A DNA stretch of 5,932 nt, taken from positions 1-5,932 of the forward strand of contig JAQGHZ010000183.1 of the NCBI GenBank assembly GCA_028291485.1, given 5' to 3'. Source of the stretch: Rubritepida sp. GTDB lineage: Bacteria; Pseudomonadota; Alphaproteobacteria; Acetobacterales; Acetobacteraceae. Shown here in pieces: positions 1-5,592 of this stretch. Below the pieces are notes generated by a model, which saw only the letters and a list, made by a program, of their open reading frames with translations, did not search any database and had not been told where the DNA came from. Both the position numbers and the translations under genes were made by a program. Positions within the stretch are counted from its first letter, which is position 1; every line of letters begins with the position of its first letter.

Positions 1-650
1 GAGAGGCGGTCGTAGTGCAGGCTGCGCTCCAGGAAGGGCGGCGCGCCCACGGCGGACACATTCGCAGCGGCCGCCGCCACATGGTCGTGCAGGTTGCGCG
101 ACAGATAGAAGAGCCGCGCCTCGACGCCTTCACGCGGGACGAAGGCGGCGACGTTCAGCCGGATGCGCTCGTCGGGATCCAGGGTGGCGATGCCCTGGGC
201 CAGCCAGTTGTCCAGGACCGTGCGGGGGCGCAGGTCGGTGGTGACCGAGGCCACCAGCGCATCGAAGCCGGTGCGGGGCAGGGGCAGGGGGTCGCCCGCC
301 TCGTCGGTGGTGTCGGGCAGGCCGAGCCAGCGGGCGATGAGCTGGCTATTCAGCGTCACCACGGCGGGCGGCGCGTCGTCGCCGGGCTCGGCCTCCTCGC
401 GCAGCCGGCGGATCTCCTTGCGGTGCACGCCGGTGAGCAGCGTCAGGCGGCTGTCGGTGGGCGGGCGGCCATCCGGGGAGAGATCCTTCGCCGCGGTCTC
501 AACATAAAGGCCGCGCAACATCTCCGCGAAGACGGGGAAGGTGACCCCCGCGCGGATCAGCAGGCGCAGCAGCGGCCGCAGCGGCCGGCGCAGGGCACGC
601 AGAAGGGCGTCAGGGGCCGGAGGGGATGGCAGGTCGATCACTTCGGCCAC
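1..650 (-). CDS. DUF6502-family protein, N-terminal part (runs off left edge)
   Basis: The minus strand is open from about 728 down to base 1, giving about 216 residues from the GTG at 650; the C-terminus lies outside the window. The N-terminal third has the pattern I associate with DUF6502 proteins: a basic Leu-rich segment (residues 16-33), then GVTFPVFAEMLRGLYVE (35-51), then TDSRLTLLTGVHRKEIRRL (65-83). The second block resembles a helix-turn-helix recognition segment, so DNA binding is possible, but this is inference; the family has no established function that I know of. There is no signal peptide or membrane segment, so it is probably cytoplasmic. The start is uncertain: in-frame GTG codons lie at 659, 650 and 641 and none has a good Shine-Dalgarno sequence. 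It is divergent from the kinase gene at 751, and the intervening palindromes may control it. Family assignment is from recalled sequence pattern only. Confidence 0.72.
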   Translation of the reverse strand, partial: MAEVIDLPSPPAPDALLRALRRPLRPLLRLLIRAGVTFPVFAEMLRGLYVETAAKDLSPDGRPPTDSRLTLLTGVHRKEIRRLREEAEPGDDAPPAVVTLNSQLIARWLGLPDTTDEAGDPLPLPRTGFDALVASVTTDLRPRTVLDNWLAQGIATLDPDERIRLNVAAFVPREGVEARLFYLSRNLHDHVAAAAANVSAVGAPPFLERSLHYDRL

Positions 651-667
651 GCCTAGCACAGATGAAT

Positions 668-686
668 TGTGGGAAAAATACCCACA
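668..686. promoter_or_regulatory. Palindrome 1 of a paired operator-like site
   Basis: The 19 bp site has perfect 6-bp arms TGTGGG (668-673) and CCCACA (681-686) around the 7-bp AT spacer AAAAATA. It lies 9-18 bp upstream of the likely GTG starts of the minus-strand DUF6502 gene. It shares the GTGGGAAA...CCCAC layout with the palindrome centred 29 bp away. Symmetry and duplication suggest binding of a dimeric regulator; which one is unknown. Confidence 0.6.
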
Positions 687-704
687 TCGTCCTTTACGTG
701 GGAA
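675..704 (-). promoter_or_regulatory. Possible promoter for the DUF6502 gene
   Basis: On the minus strand TTCCCA (704-699) and TATTTT (680-675) are separated by 18 bp, each matching four of six sigma70 consensus bases. Transcription would begin near 668, leaving a very short leader before the GTG at 659 or 650, which would fit the absence of a Shine-Dalgarno sequence. Both elements overlap the palindromes, so a bound regulator would occlude them. The match is weak and could be chance. Confidence 0.25.
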
Positions 705-721
705 ATTTTCCCACGTATGCC
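693..721 (+). promoter_or_regulatory. Possible promoter for the histidine kinase gene
   Basis: TTTACG (693-698) and TATGCC (716-721) are 17 bp apart, with four and three of six matches to the sigma70 consensus. Palindrome 2 fills the spacer almost exactly, the position expected for a repressor operator. The score is low and the assignment rests mainly on location. Confidence 0.22.
696..716. promoter_or_regulatory. Palindrome 2 of a paired operator-like site
   Basis: This is a near-perfect 21 bp palindrome with 10-bp arms ACGTGGGAAA (696-705) and TTTCCCACGT (707-716) around a single central T. It is stronger than palindrome 1 (668-686) and matches its core on both sides. It sits 34 bp upstream of the proposed TTG start of the kinase gene. 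There is no T-run after it and the loop would be too small for a good hairpin, so a protein-binding operator is more likely than a terminator. Confidence 0.65.
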
Positions 722-736
722 TTTCGCATCACATCG

Positions 737-742
737 ACGGAG
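737..742 (+). promoter_or_regulatory. Ribosome binding site supporting a TTG start
   Basis: ACGGAG lies 8 bases before the TTG at 751. The later in-frame ATG at 808 has no comparable purine-rich sequence upstream. This favours TTG as the start of the kinase gene. Confidence 0.55.
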
Positions 743-750
743 TCACGCAC

Positions 751-1434
751 TTGACCCCCCTCCAGGCCTCTTTCGACCATGCCGAACGCCCGCTCTGGAC
801 CTTGGCCATGCACGCCGCCGGCGCCGAGCCGCCCCCGGCCGGCGACGAGCTCGCCCTCCGCCTGCTGCGCCACCACACCAAGAACACGCTCCAGCGCATC
901 CTCTCCGAGGTGGTGCTGATCGACGGCTCGCGCCTCTCGCTGGAAAGCGGCCGGCTGCTGCGCGACCTGGAGCGCCGCATCATGCTGAGCGCCGCCATCT
1001 CCGACGCGCTCTTCGGCATGACCGGCGCGCCGCGGCCGATGGAGGACCGGCTGCGCTCGCTCTGCAACGGCACGATCGAGCTGCTGGGCGACCCGGACCA
1101 GATCGTCCGCCTCGACCTCGCCGTGGGCGGCGAGTGCCCGGCGCGCCTGCGCGAGACGGTGCTGCGCGCCGCCAACGAGATGCTGGGCAACGCCGTCCGG
1201 CACGGGCTGCACGAGCGCATGCTGGGCCGGATCATCGTCCGCCTGGTCACCGGGACGCGCGAGACCCGGCTGACGGTCGAGGATGACGGCTGGGGCTTCT
1301 GCTCCGCGCGCGAGGAGGGCGAGGGGCTGGGCCTGACCCAGGCGCTCGCCGAGCAGCATGGCGGCAGCAGCAGCATCCGCCGCATCGGCGACGGCACCCG
1401 GGCGGAGATGATCCTGCCGAACCCCCGCGACTGA
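751..1434 (+). CDS. Small soluble sensor histidine kinase (HisKA_2-like, HATPase_c)
   Basis: The 227-residue protein has the layout of a bare histidine kinase core: a dimerisation and phosphoacceptor region, then a GHKL ATPase domain. The H-box is LLRHHTKNTLQRIL (residues 38-51), like the HHRxKNxLQ of HisKA_2/HWE kinases; the phosphoacceptor is probably His42. The N-box is NEMLGNAVRHG (142 onward), the G1 box EDDGWGF (177-183) and the G2 box GEGLGLTQ (190-197). There is no signal peptide, membrane helix or sensor domain, so it should be cytoplasmic and take its input from another protein. The usual Arg after the H-box His is Thr here, and the Trp-x-Glu hallmark of true HWE kinases is not evident, so the subfamily is unsettled. 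No response regulator is adjacent. An ATG at 808 would give 208 residues and still keep all motifs. The partner and signal are unknown. Confidence 0.82.
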   Translation: MTPLQASFDHAERPLWTLAMHAAGAEPPPAGDELALRLLRHHTKNTLQRILSEVVLIDGSRLSLESGRLLRDLERRIMLSAAISDALFGMTGAPRPMEDRLRSLCNGTIELLGDPDQIVRLDLAVGGECPARLRETVLRAANEMLGNAVRHGLHERMLGRIIVRLVTGTRETRLTVEDDGWGFCSAREEGEGLGLTQALAEQHGGSSSIRRIGDGTRAEMILPNPRD

Positions 1435-1454
1435 ACGCGGTATCCTGAACGCGG
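1431..1454. repeat. Short direct repeat at the kinase stop codon
   Basis: CTGAACGCGG occurs at 1431-1440, where it includes the stop codon, and again at 1445-1454, separated by TATC. It looks like a small local duplication. No function is apparent. Confidence 0.45.
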
Positions 1455-1465
1455 GGGCACCGAAC

Positions 1466-1499
1466 GTCGCGCTTGAATTCGCCATCGCAAAGGCGCGAC
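1466..1499 (+). other. Possible stem-loop between kinase and Bug genes
   Basis: GTCGCGC (1466-1472) pairs with GCGCGAC (1493-1499); a G-T and a T-A pair can extend the stem to nine pairs around a loop of about 16 bases. Only CCTT follows, so it is a poor intrinsic terminator. It could end the kinase transcript or lie in the leader of the Bug gene. Such stems arise easily by chance at this GC content. Confidence 0.25.
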
Positions 1500-1525
1500 C
1501 TTCCGGTCCCTGCACGGAGGAAACG

Positions 1526-2500
1526 ATGACGAATGTCACGCGCCGCGCCCTGATGGGCGCCAGCCTGTCCATCCTTGGCCTGCCGGCCCAGGCCCAGGCG
1601 AACTGGCCGGAAAAGCCCTGGCGCGTGCTGGTGGGCGGGGCTCCGGGCGGGGCGAGCGACATCTTCATGCGCATCCTCGAGCCGAACCTGCGCGAGAGCC
1701 TCGCGCACGGCTTCTGGCTCGACAACCGGCCGGGCGCGGGCGGCATGCTGGCCGCCGAGATCTGCGCCCAGGCGCCGGCCGACGGCTACAACTTCCTCGT
1801 CAACCATATCGCGAGCAACGGCATCGGCCCGCACCTGCACCGCCGCGCGGGCTTCGAACCGAACCGCGACCTGGCCGGGGTGGCGCGCATCGCCTCGATG
1901 CCCAACTGCATGATCGTGCTGCCCTCGCGCGGCTTCCGCAGCGTGGCGGACCTCGTGTCCTTCGCGCGGGCCAATCCGCGCGCGGCCACCTTCGGCTCGG
2001 CCGGCGTGGGGACGTCGTCGCATCTGAGCGGCGTGCTGTTCGGCCAGCGCATGGGGATCGAGGTGACGCACATCCCCTATCGCGGCACGGCGCCGAACAT
2101 GCAGGCGGTGCTGGCCGGCGAGATCCTCTTCGCGATCGACAACGCGCCCGCCTCCGCCCAGCAGGTGCGGGCGGGGCTGCTGACGGCGCTGGCGGTGAGC
2201 TCGGCGCAGCGCTGGTCGCAATTCCCCGAGGTGCCCACGATGCAGGAGTCCGGCGTGCCGGATTTCGACGTCGCCTCCTGGTACGGGCTGGCGGCGCCGG
2301 CGGCGACGGCGCGGCCGGTGGTGGAGAAGCTGGGCGGGGCCGTGCTGCGCGCTCTGGCGGATCCCGCGGTCGTGCGGCGCCTGCACGAATTCGGCGCCGA
2401 TCCCTGGCCGCTCGGGCCCGCGGACTACCAGGCCTTCATGATCGGCGAGGAGCGGAAATGGGGCCCGATCGTGCGGGCGGCGGGCGTCACAGCCAACTGA
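1526..2500 (+). CDS. Bug/TctC-family periplasmic solute-binding protein
   Basis: The protein has 324 residues, the usual full length for tripartite tricarboxylate transporter receptors (Bug family), which bind carboxylates or similar small organics in the periplasm. The start is supported by CGGAGG five bases before the ATG. A signal peptide covers residues 1-25 (TRRALMGAS, a hydrophobic stretch, then AQA before Asn26); the paired Arg hints at Tat export but a Sec signal is equally possible. The mature part shows the family loops GGAPGGASD (37-45), DNRPGAGG (66-73) and ADGYNFL (85-91), then the second-domain segments GSAGVGTSSHLSG, IPYRGTAPNMQAVLAGEI and FPEVPTMQESGVPDF. No TctA or TctB membrane partners are nearby, as is typical of the many orphan Bug genes in these genomes. 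It lies 143 bp upstream of the monooxygenase on the same strand, suggesting a linked substrate. The ligand is unknown. Confidence 0.93.
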   Translation: MTNVTRRALMGASLSILGLPAQAQANWPEKPWRVLVGGAPGGASDIFMRILEPNLRESLAHGFWLDNRPGAGGMLAAEICAQAPADGYNFLVNHIASNGIGPHLHRRAGFEPNRDLAGVARIASMPNCMIVLPSRGFRSVADLVSFARANPRAATFGSAGVGTSSHLSGVLFGQRMGIEVTHIPYRGTAPNMQAVLAGEILFAIDNAPASAQQVRAGLLTALAVSSAQRWSQFPEVPTMQESGVPDFDVASWYGLAAPAATARPVVEKLGGAVLRALADPAVVRRLHEFGADPWPLGPADYQAFMIGEERKWGPIVRAAGVTAN

Positions 2501-2533
2501 GAGCCTGCCCCACAAGGGCCGGCGCCGCCGCCT

Positions 2534-2545
2534 TCCTGGCCAGGA
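2534..2545. repeat. 12-bp palindrome in the Bug-monooxygenase gap
   Basis: TCCTGGCCAGGA is a perfect palindrome without a loop, 34 bp after the Bug stop codon. A small hairpin, CCTGC-GAG-GCAGG, follows at 2575-2587. Neither has a T-run. The rest of the 143-bp gap shows no convincing promoter, so read-through from the Bug gene into the monooxygenase gene is possible. Confidence 0.25.
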
Positions 2546-2643
2546 CGAAAAATCCCGGGCCCAATTCTGCCGCACCTGCGAGGCAGGGTTGCGGAGGGCG
2601 CGATTGAGGCGGCAAAATCCGTGAAAACGGAGGTTATCGATCC

Positions 2644-4302
2644 ATGCCCGACGTGAACTCCACGAGTCCGGCCCCCGTCTTTGGCGAAGGCCAGTACGAC
2701 GCCATTATCATCGGCGCCGGCTTCGCGGGCCTCTACCAGCTGCATTGCCTGCGCAACCGCCTCGGTCTGAAAGCGCGCGTGCTCGAAGCGGCCGACGGCA
2801 TCGGCGGCACCTGGTACTGGAACCGCTACCCCGGCGCGCGCTGCGATTCCGAGAGCCATTCCTACTGCTACAGCTTCTCCGACGAGCTGATCCGCGACTG
2901 GGAATGGTCCGAGCGCTATCCCGAGCATCCGGAGATCCGCCGCTACCTCGACTTCGTCGCCGACCGCTTCGACCTGAAGCGCGACATCCAGCTCGGCACG
3001 CGCGTCGCGGGCGCGAGCTTCGACGCGGCCACGAGCCGCTGGACCGTGACCACCGAGGCCGGCGAGACCTTCTCCGCGCAGTTCCTGATCACGGCGGTGG
3101 GCTGCCTCTCCTCGGCCAATGTGCCGAAGATTCCCGGCCTCGAGGACTTCCGCGGCGACTGGTACCACACCGGCGAATGGCCGCATGAGGGCGTGGACTT
3201 CGCCGGCAAGCGCGTCGGCCAGATCGGCACGGGCTCGACGGGCATCCAGGCCGCGCCGGTGATCGCGTCGCAGGCGGCGCACCTCACCGTCTTCCAGCGC
3301 ACGCCCAACTACAGCGTGCCGGCCCACAACGCGCCGCTGACGCAGGCGTTCAAGGACCAGGTGAAGTCCGGCTACGCGGACATCAGGCGCACCATGCATG
3401 CGACCACCAACGGCCATCCCTTCACCATCGACGACCGCTCGGTCTTCGATGTCTCGCCCGAGGAGCGGACGGAGATCTACGAGAAGGCCTGGGCCAAGGG
3501 CGGGCTGCAGTTCCGCGCCAATTTCCGCGACATCACGACGAGCCTGGAAGCCAACGCCACGGCGGCCGAGTTCATCAAGGACAAGATCCGCGCGATCGTG
3601 AAAGACCCGGAGACGGCGGCGAAGCTGGCCGACATCGACCACCCCTACGCGGCCAAGCGCCCGCCGATCGACAGCTTCTACTTCGAGACCTTCAACCGCG
3701 AGAACGTGGAGCTGGCCGATATCCGCGCCGATCCCATCGAGCGGATCACGCAGACCGGCATCCGGCTCCAGTCGGGCAAGGAATATCCGCTCGACATCCT
3801 CGTCTTCGCCACCGGCTTCGACGCGATGACCGGGCCCTTCCTGCGGATGGACATCCGCGGGCGCGACGGGCTGACCCTCGGCGAGGCCTGGGAGGCCGGG
3901 CCGCGCACCTATCTCGGCCTGAACGTGAAGGGCTTCCCGAATCTCTTCACCATCACCGGGCCGGGCAGCCCCTCGGTGCTCTGCAACATGCCGGTGCCCA
4001 TCGAGCAGCATGCGGAGTGGATCGCCGGCTGCATCGCCCACATGCGCAAGAACGACATCGCGACCATCGAGGCGACGGAGGAGGCGACCGAGGCCTGGGC
4101 CGCCGAGGTGAACCGCGCGGCCGAGGCCACGCTGCTGCCGCAGGCCTCCAGCTCCTGGTATCTCGGCGCCAACGTGCCCGGCAAGCCGCGGGTCTTCATG
4201 CCCTATGCGGGCGGGATGGCGAAGTACCGCGGCATCTGCGACGAGGTGGCGGCGGAGGGGTACAAGGGGTTCGAGCTCGGCAAGGTGGCCGCGCACGCCT
4301 GA
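2644..4302 (+). CDS. Flavin-containing Baeyer-Villiger monooxygenase (type I)
   Basis: The 552-residue protein is a complete class B flavoprotein monooxygenase. It should use FAD, NADPH and O2 to insert oxygen beside a carbonyl, turning ketones into esters or lactones in the cytoplasm. Seen in order: the FAD dinucleotide-binding motif GAGFAG (24-29); the segment GGTWYWNRYPGARCD (54-68), with Asp68 in the place of the active-site Asp of phenylacetone and cyclohexanone monooxygenases; the Baeyer-Villiger fingerprint FRGDWYHTGEWP (169-180), matching FxGxxxHxxxWP exactly; the NADPH-binding motif GTGSTG (195-200); KRPP (338-341), whose Arg339 matches the catalytic Arg; and ATGFD (389-393). The C-terminal GGMAKYRGICDEVAAEGYKGF is also typical. 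GGAGG lies 10 bases before the ATG. All key residues are present, so it is probably active; the substrate (cyclic, aryl or linear ketone) cannot be told from motifs. The fingerprint argues against an N-oxygenating FMO. Confidence 0.95.
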   Translation: MPDVNSTSPAPVFGEGQYDAIIIGAGFAGLYQLHCLRNRLGLKARVLEAADGIGGTWYWNRYPGARCDSESHSYCYSFSDELIRDWEWSERYPEHPEIRRYLDFVADRFDLKRDIQLGTRVAGASFDAATSRWTVTTEAGETFSAQFLITAVGCLSSANVPKIPGLEDFRGDWYHTGEWPHEGVDFAGKRVGQIGTGSTGIQAAPVIASQAAHLTVFQRTPNYSVPAHNAPLTQAFKDQVKSGYADIRRTMHATTNGHPFTIDDRSVFDVSPEERTEIYEKAWAKGGLQFRANFRDITTSLEANATAAEFIKDKIRAIVKDPETAAKLADIDHPYAAKRPPIDSFYFETFNRENVELADIRADPIERITQTGIRLQSGKEYPLDILVFATGFDAMTGPFLRMDIRGRDGLTLGEAWEAGPRTYLGLNVKGFPNLFTITGPGSPSVLCNMPVPIEQHAEWIAGCIAHMRKNDIATIEATEEATEAWAAEVNRAAEATLLPQASSSWYLGANVPGKPRVFMPYAGGMAKYRGICDEVAAEGYKGFELGKVAAHA

Positions 4303-4310
4303 GGGAAGAA

Positions 4311-4354
4311 CGAGGGGCTCTGCCCCTCGACCCCGCCAGGGCTTTTGGCCCTGG
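4311..4354. repeat. Double hairpin, REP-like element and possible terminator
   Basis: Two strong stem-loops stand side by side nine bases after the monooxygenase stop. CGAGGGGC-TCT-GCCCCTCG (4311-4329) has an 8-bp perfect stem; CCAGGGC-TTTTG-GCCCTGG (4336-4354) has a 7-bp perfect stem. ACCCTTTAA follows, giving only a short T-run. This GGGGCTCTGCCCC / CAGGGCTTTTGCCCTGG style recurs as a dispersed intergenic element in high-GC alphaproteobacteria; that is from memory and was not searched here. It probably ends or attenuates the monooxygenase transcript, possibly in both directions. Confidence 0.72.
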
Positions 4355-4378
4355 ACCCTTTAACCGGGCTCCCTTTGC

Positions 4379-4407
4379 TTGACAGGGCTTCCCGACGGCT
4401 CTGAAAC
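4379..4407 (+). promoter_or_regulatory. Possible promoter for the CoA-transferase operon
   Basis: A perfect TTGACA (4379-4384) is followed after 17 bp by TGAAAC (4402-4407), which matches only three of six -10 bases. It lies just after the double hairpin and 31 bp before the ATG, the right place for a separate promoter. Support is the perfect -35 and the position; the -10 is weak. Confidence 0.4.
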
Positions 4408-4437
4408 TTCACGTCAAAATAGGAAACGCAACAGGCA

Positions 4438-5592
4438 ATGAACACGGCGCTAGATGGGCTCGTCGTCCTCGACCTGACGAATTTTCTTTCCGGGCCCTAC
4501 TGCACCATGCTGCTCGGCGACATGGGCGCCGACATCATCAAGGTGGAACGGCCCGATGGCGGGGACGACGCGCGCCGGATGCCGCCTTTCGTCGAGGGCC
4601 GCAGCCAGCCCTTCGCGGTGTGGAACCGCAACAAGCGCAGCATCGTGGCCGACCTCAAGAAGCCGGACGACATCGAGCTCGTGCGTCGGCTGGCGCTCCG
4701 CGCGGACGTGCTGGTCGAGAATTTCCGCCCCGGCACGCTGGCGCGTCTTGGCCTGGGATGGGAGGAACTCCACGCGGCCAATCCACGGCTCATCTGGTGC
4801 TCGATTTCGGGCTTCGGGCAGACCGGGCCGTGGGCCGGCCATGGCGGGCTGGACATGATGGCACAGGGCATGTCGGGCCTGATGGCAGGCAACGGCCCGC
4901 CCGAGGATGAGCCTTATCGACTGCCGATCGCGATCACCGACGTCACGGCAGGGATGTTCTCCGCGATCGCCGTACTGGGGGCGCTGCAGGCGCGCGAGCG
5001 CACCGGGGAAGGCCAGCGCATCGACCAGTCGCTGTTCGAGGCCGGCGTCTCCCTAGGCGTCTATGAGGCCGCGCATGTCTTCACCCATGCCACCCGGCCG
5101 CAGCGGCTGGGCCAGCTGCATCGCGGCTCCGCACCCTACCGTGTGTTCCGCACCCGCGACGGGTACATCACGCTCGGCGCATCGAAGGACAAGTTCTGGC
5201 AGGCCCTGTGCGGGATCATCGGCCAACCCGGACTTGCGGACGACCCGCGCTTCCGGACCAACGCCGACCGCGTCGCCAACAATGCCCAATTGGTCCCGCT
5301 GCTGCAGGAGACGTTCGCGACCCGGGACAGCGCGCACTGGCTGGGCGCCCTCGGCAAGGCAGGCATCCCCGCGGAGCCGGTGCTGTCCTATGACGAGGCT
5401 CTCGCGCACCCGCAGGGCGTCGCGCGGGGGCTGGTGGTGGAGTTCGAGGATCCGCAGCGAGGCGCGGTGCCGCACCTCGCTCCCCCCGTGCGGCTGGAAG
5501 GGACGCCCGCGCGCATCCGTCGCCGCGCGCCCGACCTTGGCGAGCACAGCGACGAGATCAGGGCCTGGCTGGCGGAGGGGATCGCGACATGA
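4438..5592 (+). CDS. CaiB/BaiF (class III) CoA-transferase
   Basis: The 384-residue protein is of normal full length for class III CoA-transferases, cytoplasmic enzymes that move CoA between carboxylic acids. Family motifs run in order: LDGLVVLDLTNFLSGPYCTMLLGDMGADIIKVE at the N-terminus (given in part here as LSGPYCTMLLGDMGADIIK, 17-35), NRNKRSI (63-69), ENFRPGTLARLGLG (94 onward), SISGFGQTGPW (122 onward), and GQRIDQSLFEA. Asp168 in ITDVTAGM matches the catalytic Asp of formyl-CoA transferase. The likely ribosome site is AGGAAA at 4421-4426, 11 bases before the ATG. Its stop overlaps the next gene's start by 4 bp, so it is co-transcribed with a Bug receptor, suggesting that it activates the imported acid or a product of it. 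Donor and acceptor are unknown; annotation as L-carnitine or formyl-CoA transferase would be over-specific. Confidence 0.94.
   Translation: MNTALDGLVVLDLTNFLSGPYCTMLLGDMGADIIKVERPDGGDDARRMPPFVEGRSQPFAVWNRNKRSIVADLKKPDDIELVRRLALRADVLVENFRPGTLARLGLGWEELHAANPRLIWCSISGFGQTGPWAGHGGLDMMAQGMSGLMAGNGPPEDEPYRLPIAITDVTAGMFSAIAVLGALQARERTGEGQRIDQSLFEAGVSLGVYEAAHVFTHATRPQRLGQLHRGSAPYRVFRTRDGYITLGASKDKFWQALCGIIGQPGLADDPRFRTNADRVANNAQLVPLLQETFATRDSAHWLGALGKAGIPAEPVLSYDEALAHPQGVARGLVVEFEDPQRGAVPHLAPPVRLEGTPARIRRRAPDLGEHSDEIRAWLAEGIAT

Noticed and set aside
15..656. Plus-strand reading frames opposite the left-edge gene
   Set aside because: Gly/Arg/Gln-rich translations without family motifs, while the opposite strand encodes a coherent DUF6502-like protein.
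668..716. MraZ-box interpretation of the GTGGG motifs
   Set aside because: MraZ sites are closely spaced direct repeats upstream of the cell-division cluster. Here the motifs are inverted repeats and no mraZ or division gene is present.
668..716. CRISPR or tandem repeat array
   Set aside because: Only two imperfect copies, each palindromic, and no spacer-length regularity.
541..750. Upstream extension of the kinase reading frame to the GTG at 541 (297 residues)
   Set aside because: It would run antisense through the start of the DUF6502 gene and through the palindromes. The extra residues are Arg-rich and low in complexity, and the Shine-Dalgarno and family motifs fit the TTG at 751.
694..2575. 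Long minus-strand reading frames opposite the kinase and first Bug gene
   Set aside because: They are antisense shadows of high-GC genes, rich in Arg, Ala, His and Gly, and show no domains.
2425..4296. 623-residue minus-strand frame opposite the monooxygenase
   Set aside because: Low-complexity translation without motifs; the plus strand holds a complete enzyme with all catalytic residues.
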